DNA from: Ditylenchus dipsaci
Lineage: Eukaryota; Nematoda; Chromadorea; Rhabditida; Anguinidae
Assembly: GCA_004194705.1 (NCBI GenBank)
Contig: SADC01001375.1
Coordinates: 186,001-250,000, forward strand
Direction of reading: 5' to 3'
DNA: 64,000 nt
Part shown: piece by piece, positions 54,160 to 62,704 of the stretch
How the letters are laid out: each line of letters opens with the position of its first letter
Numbering within the stretch: the first letter of the stretch is position 1
Made by a program: the position numbers and the translations under genes
The notes under the pieces: generated by a model
What the model saw: the letters and a program-made list of their open reading frames with translations, nothing else
Told to the model about the DNA's origin: nothing
Databases searched by the model: none

Positions 54160-55504
54160 TACCTCAGTTGTTGTGTTTGTCGGTGTAGCTTGTTAGTGGG
54201 ATTAAAGTTCATTATGTCTTTTATTGCTTCAATTCTGATAACTTGCTGAAAAGGCATACTATTAGAGTCGTAGAGTGGGTAAGTAATTGCCCGATAGATT
54301 TTACACGGCTTATACTAATGATGCTTTTTGTTGCGAAAAATCGACTTTTTCATGTAAGGCCCGAGTGGTGTCCTTAGCCGGCTGAGGACGGATTTAGTTC
54401 AGCGGATACCGGAAAAGAAAAATATCGGATCCCAACAAGAGCCAGGTATCGGACATCCGATACAACTGTGGGGTCTAGATTTCCTATAAAGAGAGAAATT
54501 AATGGCAACCGACATTTTGCATAATTGTGCAATTCGTCAGAATTATTCAAAATGTCCAGTTGCCGGAATCAATACATGATATCAGTAACCATACGACAGT
54601 GGCCGCGTATGGCTTTTGAACAGGCCTGGGAAAGTTTGATTCTTCGATATCCTTCTTTTCTCTTACCAATTAAGCTATTAGGTCGCCCCAGACTTGTTTC
54701 TTATGTTCTTGATATCTGCCTCCATTACACAGGGGCGTAGGTAGGGGTGGCTGGGGGGCTGAGGGCGATTTTCGCGCTTTTAGCCAAACCCCCCCCCCCT
54801 CGTCCGAAAATCTTGTGTACGGCTACGTACATGGGGAACAAAGCAAAACCGCGTGTTGACATTATACAAAAAAATGCTTTTTAATACATTCAGAAGGACA
54901 ATACTTTATTTCCCGACTAAAACACTCTTTTCCCGACTAATTTTGATAATTGAAATTTTCTTCAAGTTTTTATCTCAATTTTACTAAAGTTTCAGCATTA
55001 TCGTGCAGCCCAGGATCTCAGCTTTCTAACGAGCTATCATACTGGAGGAAAAGATTTCATGAATGAAAATATTTAGGGGTTTGAAAAAAATAGCTATTAC
55101 TTTTTTTTACTTCTAAATCTCTATTTTTCGAACAATTTTCTATATTATTATTCAGTGGAGTTGGCTCCTTAGAAAGCTGAGATTCTCAACTACACGAAAA
55201 TGCTAAAAAAAATTAAAAATTATCACAAAACCTCGAAGAAAAATGCAAATGAAAAATTAGTCGGAAAAAAGTATTTTAAGTATCCCTATATATTTGTTTG
55301 AACATGGGCATACTTGTCAGGGCCAGGGTTGGCAGGAGGTGGCTTTTCAGGCCAACAGGAAAAGGTGGCTTTAAAAAAATCAGTTTTTCACTTTTATTGT
55401 TTGTTTTCTCGTGTATTCTACCAGCGCATCTAATATTTTCATAGAATAATCTGAACACATTTCACTTATCTTTTTATATAAATCTCAAAAATGCATGTTA
55501 AATA
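54160..55504. other. No confident gene
   Basis: 54,525-54,740 is an open 71-codon frame (MSSCRNQYMISVTIRQWPRM) without a recognisable motif. 54,735-54,800 has the GGGGCGTAGGTAGGGGTGGC word also seen near 47,896. 54,990-55,260 contains a loose inverted repeat (TCAGCTTTCTAACGAG with TTAGAAAGCTGAG). Confidence 0.4.
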
Positions 55505-55622
55505 TACGGTTGCACAATCTATTCTGCTTCAGTTGGATCATTGGTGTTCCCAGCACTTTGTCGCCGTTGTTTTTCCTGCTTTAATGGATTTTGTACTGCG
55601 AGACAGCTCTTTGGTGAATAAA
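55505..55622 (+). pseudogene. Second fragment of the gene C-type exon 2
   Basis: GTTGCACAATCTATTCTGCT to GACAGCTCTTTGGTGAATAA repeats the exon at 53,740-53,845 almost unchanged, and keeps the base lost there (TGTTCCCAGCAC). It is a local duplicate without the flanking exons. Confidence 0.65.
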
Positions 55623-57300
55623 CGATATTATTCATTAGGAAACTGGTGCAGCCCCTTTTGCAAGTGCTCGATGGAGGAAATATAAACTTGGTGTAGAGTT
55701 TGGCCACTCTATCAAAAGTGGCAGCCATCACATGGTTAAATATCTCCCCCAAGTCGACCCAAATACCAAAATCTCATCCTAAATCTGAATCCGTTGAGAT
55801 CAGATCAAAATAATGTTTCTCATCTAAGATATAGTCACTTTAAATAAATAAGTCAGAAAAGTTGCACCCCTGGCTTACCGGCCAATTTAAATTTTTGAAA
55901 TTTCGACTAAAAAAACATGATACTCCCCTGTGGTTCGAAAAAAAAATTTTCCTCGGAACCAAAAAAAAAACCGGCTTTCTCATGAAATCGGGGTCGAAAA
56001 ACACGAATATGAAGTTATCTCTTTTCTCTGACCACTTCCCGTGGGGGATTGTAAACTCAAGCCGAAAAACCTACCGAAAATGACCGGTCAACGAATTGAC
56101 CACCGTCCCAGAAGAGGCGATGAATTGTCTTTTTTAAAGGGACAATGAATTTACCGCTTTTAATTAGGGGCGATGAATCGTCCCTTTTATACGAAGGACG
56201 ATGTATCGTTCCTATTATACGAGGGACGATGAATTTTCCCTAACGATGAATTGTCACGTATCGCTCACAGGGTAACCTAAAAATATAAGCATTTTTCAGT
56301 AATTAGGGGGCAAAATTAAATATCACCGATTCGTGTGTGGATGAATTCGGTGTAGATACATTCGCTTAACGCCGTAGGAACTAGGCTTAATAAAAATTAA
56401 AGTACTTTAATTTAAAAAAACTATCTGCCACCACCAGTAACTTCAAAAATAAACTACCACCCGTAGCTTCCTGCTGAGAAAATAATTTAATTAAAATTTG
56501 TCCTGGGATATTGTGGCCGCGGGGATATTGTGGCCACAGGATATTATTGAAAATTTAAAATATTAAAAGACACAATCTGTAAAAATAGACCACTTCTCGA
56601 GAAGAATTGGTCATGACGGGAAAATGAAATTTTTTTAACTATCAGAAGATTAACATATAATAACAAATGAAATCCGCTGCAACGGAAGATAGCACCACAT
56701 AGCTGCCCTTAGGAAACCACTCTTAAGCAAAAGCCAACATACCAAGAAAATTAAAGCACAATAAAATTGCATTGTGACTGAAATTTGGTATAACATTTTT
56801 TGTTCACATTTTGCAAAGACCTTGCACTCAACAATACCTTGTTAGAAAGTAGAATCACAGAGCTACCAGATAGTGTTATTGCTTTAAAAAAATTGAGAAA
56901 AATTAACAGAATAAGGGCAAAACAAATATTTGCGACAAATTCCGACTTTTTGCGGCAAAATTACGATATGCCCGTAATAATTAAGGGGAATTTTAGAAAT
57001 TATCGGTGGCCATTTGGTATACCAACGACCGGGTACACATTATGACCTGGTACAACGACCGGTACGGTGCCAAATTTTGCCTTGGTCCCCCCTGTTAATT
57101 TTTTAAAATTTTTTTCGATTTTTTATTTTTTTGCGCACTCAGACTAGAGCTTAGGTAAGGGTAGGCCAGCGCTCGTTAGGACGGACTCAAACGTGTAATT
57201 TGAGCATACTTTTTTTAACTTTTACAAGAAAAGTGTACCCGGTCGTAGGGCAGCACTGAAATTTGGCCCCGCACTTAACACAACCTGCACGGAAAAACAA
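55623..57300. other. Repeat-rich intergenic stretch, no gene
   Basis: 55,755-55,800 is a fragment of the 35,606-35,983 palindrome. 56,100-56,260 is a degenerate GACGATGAAT array. 56,510-56,545 has two GGATATTGTGGCC units. 56,930-57,065 is a second copy of the 25,540-25,675 repeat. 57,080 has CCTTGGTCCCCCCTGTT. 57,130-57,200 shares GTAGGCCAGCGC and GGACG(G/A)ACTCAAACGTGT with 48,050-48,085. Confidence 0.5.
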
Positions 57301-57366
57301 ATGAAACAAATAACTGACAATCTTTATTTCAACAACAGCAAGAACAACAAAAAATTCATTCGGACC

Positions 57367-58262
57367 CTAAGCCTTGCGCTTGTTCTTAGATTTTACCTCA
57401 TATCTGCCCTTGTCGTCTGTGAGAGGAGGACTAATTTGCTTGGGAGAGACTCGATTACGACCATGCTGAGAAACCGCCACATTGGCATCGGCAGGCACAT
57501 TGGCATCGGCAGGCACATTGACATCGGCAGGCACATTGGCAGCAGCAGGCACACTAGCAGCAGCGGGCACGTTGGCAGCAGCAGGCGGAGTAGCGAGCGC
57601 ATGCAAATCAGCAGTAGGCGGAGTAGCGGGCGAATGCACATCAGCAGCAGGCACACTGGCAGCAGTAGGCGGAGTAGAGGGCGCATGCAAATCGGCAGGA
57701 GGCACATTGGGAGCAGCAGGCACATAAGCAGCAGCAGGCGGAGTAGCAGGCGCATCCAGATCAGCAGGAGTTGCGGCGGGAATGTCAATCTCATGACTGA
57801 AAAAATGAAAAGTTAAATGTGGTTTTCCGAGTTTTTCTAGCCAGTTTGATGCCTTTAAAAAGGTTAAAGGGTACCAAACAGCAGTCTTTAGTTAAAATCA
57901 AAAAAGTAACCTGCGAGCATAAGCTTCAAGGAGTGTGACCCAAGCAGTACCTGCTTGCTTCATCGTAGTCGTCATCTGATTCATCTCGTTGCTCTGCTCA
58001 ATTTCCATCTTGTCAATCAAATCAGCAAGTCGGCGAAAAACCATCTAAAATGACTTCATATTGATTTTTTTATCAAAGATAGTCTTTGATTATAAATCTT
58101 TTTAATCAGTACCTCTCTACGACCATGAACTACTAATTTAGTGACAAAAAAGCCAGATGTACATGATGACATAAGCGCCAGTTTGCGACATGTCTTAAAA
58201 TCGACAAAAGCAGCTATGTCACAATAAATTTCTGCCGGAATCATATTTTCAGTTAAGAACAA
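57367..58262 (-). CDS. F-box-like protein with Pro/Ala-rich tail
   Basis: Three exons on the minus strand: 58,113-58,262, 57,911-58,044 and 57,367-57,796. Joined, they give 237 residues without a stop. Exon 1 (50 codons) has the F-box-like motif (MIPAEIYCDIAAFVDFKTCR, KLALMSSCTSGFF). Exon 2 is helical (DLIDKMEIEQSNEMNQMTTT). Exon 3 is low complexity: VPAADVHSPATPPT-type and NVPADANVPADA repeats, then a basic end KSKNKRKA that may be a nuclear signal. Introns are 68 and 114 nt; the first ends at phase 0 like those of genes B and C. AATAAA is at 57,323-57,328. The Leu-rich and Gly/Ala-rich frames in the other phases of exon 3 are shadows. It is the only member of the family here that looks intact outside the duplication. 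Confidence 0.72.
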
Positions 58263-59233
58263 CAGTGTTTTATATTGACGTGTTCAGAGATGCATATAAA
58301 CATTAATACTTTTTGGAAGTACACAGAGAAAATAAAAAAATTGATTGACAGTTCTGATCACATTGAAAATGAATCAATCAGAAAATTAAAACGTTTGAGC
58401 TCGAATTTAAAAGACATTTTTCCATTTTAATATTTGATTGCAGCCATGGGATGGGGTCCCCACGTTAGGTTAGTGTTAGGCGTTAGTGTTAGTTATGAAA
58501 ACACTGGATGGGAAACTGGACATTTTTCCGTTGGACATTTTTCCGTCGTACCAATTTTCCGTCGGACATTTTTCCGTCGCATAGTATTTATTGTTTTTTA
58601 ATCTTGCGTACATTTAAAAGGGGGTGGGGAACTTTATATACGCATTACCTTTTGTCAAAAGTTCAAGTCCCCCTGGGGGTTTAAATTTACTCTTTTAGTA
58701 AGTTTTTTTGACTTTTAGGGCTGAAAATCATAGAGCAATATCGATTGCAACCATTTCCAGCACTGTTTTGCTGTCAGCAACTGCCTCAATTTTGCGATTT
58801 TTGCCAAATGACCACCAAAATTAAAGGAAACCAGCCGAAATGATGCGTACTAGGAACTGAGATTTTTTTCAATTTCAATTTACATGATTTTATACAGCCG
58901 TATGCTGAAAATGACGGCAAGAAGCAGGGCTACATTTTGAGTGTAAGGTTGCAAATGAGTATGTAAATTAAAATTGGGTAAAAAACGTCAGTTCCAGGAT
59001 ACTACCGAAAAGTACTGGTATAGTCCTATTGAGGATTTCATCCTATTGGATACGGTTCAACGTTTTTTCAAATTTTAGCCCTAACTTTATACCAACTTTT
59101 CATCTGTATGATAGCTCAAATGAATAAAGTTGTCATTGTGAACACCCTCTTACTCTCACTCCCACTCTCACTCTCAGTATGTGAACAGGCCATCAGTCTT
59201 CCATTTCTTACCACAGTCTCAGAAAAACAACTG
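58263..59233. other. No gene; short tandem repeat at 58,515-58,582
   Basis: 58,515-58,582 has four units of GGACATTTTTCCGTC. TTAGTGTTAGGCGTTAGTG occurs near 58,468. 58,920-59,040 resembles the interior of the CCTGTTTC palindromes (GCAGGGCTACATTTTGAG). No coding region. Confidence 0.45.
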
Positions 59234-59644
59234 CTAACATTGTACTTCCAGTTGTATCAGCCTGCTAGTCTCAACAGCTGCATTCCTGGCCAAACACTTG
59301 CATTCGCCTGCATCACTGCTTTTCACCTGCTTGATCCTCAATATGCCTGAAGGGTCCACAACTGTAAAATCAGAGGATAGAAATTGCAAGCTGTCTTTTT
59401 CCCAGGTCACAATTGGCTCAGGGGATCCAATGGACTTGCAGAGAATGTCTAGGGAGGAGCCGACTACAGCTTTCATGACTGTTTGTGATGCATCAGAGAT
59501 GATGGTGGGTGGTGACTGGATATTCAAAGAGTAGGTGATGGAGTCATCTCCAGCCAAATTGGACACATGGCACTCATACAGACCAGCATGGTTGGCCTGC
59601 ACACGGCTGATTACTAGGGATCCGTTCTCTTGCAACTCCACACC
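59234..59644 (-). CDS. Ig-domain protein exon (hemicentin-like), partial
   Basis: An open block on the minus strand begins after an AATTTAG acceptor at 59,644 and reads to TAG at 59,234. Residues 1-45 are the end of one Ig domain (LVISRVQANHAGLYECHVSN). Residues 48-135 form a complete I-set Ig domain: PPTIISDASQTVMKAVVGSS, C in LDILCKS, the Trp in PIVTWEKD, and LRIKQVKSSDAGECKCLARN with the DxGxYxC-type motif (Y replaced by C). Such tandem I-set domains occur in hemicentin, titin-like and cell-adhesion proteins. The stop comes right after the last strand (LIQLEVQC), so either this is the C-terminus or a GTACAA donor at 59,243 is used. No upstream exon could be identified. Confidence 0.7.
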   Translation of the reverse strand, partial: GVELQENGSLVISRVQANHAGLYECHVSNLAGDDSITYSLNIQSPPTIISDASQTVMKAVVGSSLDILCKSIGSPEPIVTWEKDSLQFLSSDFTVVDPSGILRIKQVKSSDAGECKCLARNAAVETSRLIQLEVQC

Positions 59645-59921
59645 CTAAATTCAGATCAACAATTTGTGGGGAAAAATTTCTAGAGCAAAAAGTTACAGCA
59701 CTGTCAGCAGCAGCCAGAAAATCAACTTAAGTAAGAGTAGGTTTTTAGCATTGCAGCATCCCTGATTTTACATGAGTACCTTACATAACTGGTAAGTTCA
59801 ACCACTTCGAGGGCACCCCAACCATGAGATAAGCACACCTTAACTACCCGCTCTCAAGGCTATCTCAGCCTTTAAAGTGTACCCCAAATAGTTGGTGGAT
59901 ATTTCAACCGGATAAATAGTA
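59645..59921. other. Probable intron or intergenic sequence
   Basis: No motif is seen. It lies upstream of the Ig exon and may be intronic. Confidence 0.35.
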
Positions 59922-60349
59922 CAGTCAAACCTCGATTTAACGACCCCCACCTCAAGTTCGTTCCCACCTAGGGTCCGGCACTTTTTTTAACCCCATTTTC
60001 AAAATGTTTTGGCGATTCTTTTTGACAGTCTGGTTGCAAATATCGTAAGGATTCCGATTTCGCCGATCGTTTTTCAAAAACCTAAAGTTTTCGCTTTTAA
60101 AAAATCAAAACCTCGATTTAACGACCCTTCTTTTGAAAATTAGAGGGTCGTTAAATCGAGGTTATGGTTTTTTAATAGCGAAAACTCTAGATTTCTGAAA
60201 AACCATCGGCTAAATCGGAATCCTTACGATATTTGCAACCAGACTGTGAAAACAGAATCGATAAAGTATTTCAAAGATGGGGTAAAAAAAGTGTCGGACC
60301 CTAGGTGGGAACGAACTTGAGGTGGGGTCGTTAAATCGAGGTTTGACTG
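59922..60349. mobile_element. pogo-like MITE, tag GATTTAACGACCCC
   Basis: It starts CAGTCAAACCTCGATTTAAC and ends GTTAAATCGAGGTTTGACTG, with TA flanks (59,920-59,921, 60,350-60,351). It shares TTCGTTCCCACCTAGGGTCC with other copies. The tag also forms an inner palindrome at about 60,108-60,160 (AACCTCGATTTAACGACCC with its inverse). Confidence 0.85.
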
Positions 60350-61314
60350 TAACTGATTTACCCGGAAGATACTTCTCTGAGTTTCTTTTCAGCAGAATTT
60401 GTTTTCGTGGGTGTCATGTCACTTAAAAGTAATTATGCGCTTTTGTGAAAAGGCGCCTGTAAGGCGCCAGTCAACCTAGTGTGTATATAAGTGTGACCAA
60501 AACAGCCCACTTCTATCCATTTTGAAAAAAGAGGTCATTTTCGGTGGTTGAAAATAGTCATTCCACTATAAGAGGCCATAACTCAAAATTTTCAGCATAA
60601 ATCGGTGTTGACATCTAAGGGCATATTAATCGGCATTAAAGTTTGAGTTTTCCGAAGCCGAGTTTTTTCCGGCACCTTCCTGGCTATGAATAAATCGGTC
60701 GTGTTCTTCATTTTCATAGACAATCTTCTATCGTCTAACAACAATCGTCAAGAAATTCGGGGTTAGCTCTTACTGGCCTGGGAGGGTACAACTTACAAGG
60801 GAGGGACTCTGACTGTGATCGGGGTTTTTTCGATAAATTTTATTATACGCATATTTTTGTAGAGCGTGCTAAATCCCTTGTGAATTCGGCTCCGCACCTA
60901 TGAAAGCTAACAAAAACTTTTAAGAATCACCATTATGGAAAACCATGATACGGGTATCGAGATGTTTTTGAAACTTTGAGTGACCCTTGTACCAGGTTTT
61001 GTGGACCTTCAGAGCTAGGGAGTCAGATTTGTCAGGAACTTGGGCACGCTCTACAAGAATATGCACGAAAGAAATTTATTAAAGTTACCCCAGGTCACAG
61101 TCAGGGTCCCTCCCTTCTTAGATGAATGATGAGCTCCGATGACCGTCTACCAAGATGCACAGGGAAAAACCTACCGATGATGCTCATCATCGATTCATTC
61201 AAATCATGTTGTGATTTTTATGTGATCATGTGGTGATCGAAGCGAAGACAAACTGCTGCAAGAAAGATCATCCAGTGCCACATAACTTGGCCTGCTGGTC
61301 GAAGCAAGCTGTAA
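60350..61314. mobile_element. Intergenic region with a 317-bp palindrome (60,797-61,113)
   Basis: AAGGGAGGGACTCTGACTGT at 60,797 is mirrored by ACAGTCAGGGTCCCTCCCTT ending 61,113. Inner TTGTAGAGCGTGCTAAATCC pairs with GGGCACGCTCTACAAGAA. The rest (60,350-60,796) shows nothing recognisable. Confidence 0.6.
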
Positions 61315-61317
61315 ATG

Positions 61318-61581
61318 TCGCGGAGAGAAAAGAAGTTAGCTGAGCTAATGGAAGAAATAGACATTGATGAAGAAGAAAATATGTCCAATGATAGTAATGC
61401 GTTCATTAAAGGGCATAGCCGTCGCCGAGAACGAGAATTTCAAATGTTTGAATTCGCGCGGGACAGTTCTCTTTCATCTTTCATTCGACGCAAGTCAAAA
61501 GAGTACAGTGCGAGACGAAAGAGAACTGTCCAATTCAAACATTTCAAATTCTCGTTGTCGGCGACGGCTATGGTCCTTTAA
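61318..61581 (+). other. Open frame whose 3' part is a palindromic MITE
   Basis: An 88-codon frame starts MSRREKKLAELMEEIDIDEE, which could be real coding sequence. From about 61,410 to 61,580 the DNA is a palindrome (AAAGGGCATAGCCGTCGCCG with its inverse ending GGCTATGGTCCTTT, and AGTTCTCTTTC arms), so the C-terminal half is transposon-derived. Either a gene was truncated by the insertion or the frame is chance. Confidence 0.4.
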
Positions 61582-61788
61582 GGGTGGAATTCTTTCTTTG
61601 AGTGCTTAATAAATTTGAAAGTGCAAGGAAGTTTGTCGACAATGATGTTGTCGACAATGATAATTCTAACGGCTGAATTCTTATTAGAGATGATTTTTTT
61701 CAGTAACGAAAAATAGACGGGCCGGCCCGTCTATTAAAGAAATACGGTAAATTAAAAAAAGGCAAAATGCTCAATCCTGCTCCTTTTT
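61582..61788. mobile_element. Solo end of a TACCGTATT-family MITE
   Basis: AAAAATAGACGGGCCGGCCC followed by GTCTATTAAAGAAATACGG ends at about 61,749. The palindromic tag AGACGGGCCGGCCCGTCT is present but the left end is missing. Confidence 0.6.
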
Positions 61789-62199
61789 GTGGTCATTTTC
61801 AATCCATTTAACCTACACTATAAGCATTTCAAAAAGGCAACACCTGAATTCAATTATCACCCGGATTTACTCAACAATTTGTTTATGAAATATAAGACGC
61901 AAGTAACAATGACAAGTTCAGAGTTTATTCTAATAGACCATTCATTCAAACGAACAAAACAACCAAAACACCTAATGATAATTTTAGGGCTCGTTTTCTA
62001 TATTTCGATATTTCCTCAAGCAATTGACTTCGCATTTGACCCAGATAAAGCATTTGTGTCCAGGAAAGAAGCGTGGCCAAATCTGATTAAAGTGGCGATT
62101 CATCTTGAGCCCAACCTGAATGTCTCAGACAACGGGTCGTTGAAAAAAAAGCAATTTGAAAGAATCAGTTTTATGTCAGCTAAGAAATCATCAATCTGA
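61789..62199 (+). other. Unidentified 136-codon open frame
   Basis: The longest plus-strand frame of the right flank, starting MVIFNPFNLHYKHFKKATPE (with a GTG or later ATG start). It contains one hydrophobic stretch (LMIILGLVFYISIFPQA) and ends with a basic segment. No repeat lies under it. It is opposite in direction to its neighbours and overlaps the region where the bromodomain gene should continue on the minus strand. I recognise no family; it may be chance. Confidence 0.25.
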
Positions 62200-62242
62200 A
62201 TATTTCGAAAAGGTCAAGCAAAAAAGCCAAGTTAAGACCGAC

Positions 62243-62463
62243 CCTGGTGTATTTGTTTGAATCGAGCTTTTGACGCATTGTTCTCAGATCCATTGGATTG
62301 TCGACGTACTCATAGTATACGGGAAGGATGACCCTATCTACAGGTGCCGCAAAGGGACCGGCATACTTACACTCATTTAGCTTATCCAAGACGATATCCA
62401 ACTTAGACAGAACTGCATCAGGTAACTCTTGCTTTTCATTTTGCAGAGAAGTGCTATCATTTT
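62243..62463 (-). CDS. Bromodomain protein, N-terminal bromodomain exon (partial)
   Basis: The exon begins after a CATTTAG acceptor at 62,463 and reads NDSTSLQNEKQELPDAVLSK, then LDIVLDKLNECKYAGPFAAP, VDRVILPVYYEYVDNP and MDLRTMRQKLDSNKYT, ending at an AG|GGTCGG or GG|GTCGGT donor near 62,243. The segment FxxPVDxxxxPxYYxxVxxPMDLxTxxxKL is the first half of a bromodomain (helix Z, ZA loop with PxYY, helix A). Bromodomains bind acetyl-lysine on histones. The second half (helices B and C with the acetyl-lysine-binding Asn) is not found downstream in 61,800-62,240, so the gene is incomplete or broken. It lies 242 nt downstream of the Hsp110-type gene on the same strand. Confidence 0.68.
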
Positions 62464-62704
62464 CTAAATGTAAATGATAATTGAAAAGTTAAAGGGCATG
62501 CTTTTAGCCGATGGAAATATTTTCAAAGACAACCACCATGTTTATACAAACTAAAATCAAATTGACTCAATTTTGTAAGGATTAAGGGGAAACTGAGCTT
62601 CCAATATAAAATCGGATCAACGTCCTGATCTCACCAACCTCCGCTACTCTACAACTGAACCTCCGCGGCTTTTCGTTTTAAGTCGTGGTGAGTGATGGTT
62701 GGGT

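Noticed and set aside
57393..57794. Leu-rich 133-codon minus frame and Gly/Ala-rich plus frame
   Set aside because: They are shadow phases of exon 3 of the F-box-like gene. Splicing from exon 2 at 57,911 enters the Pro/Ala-rich frame instead.
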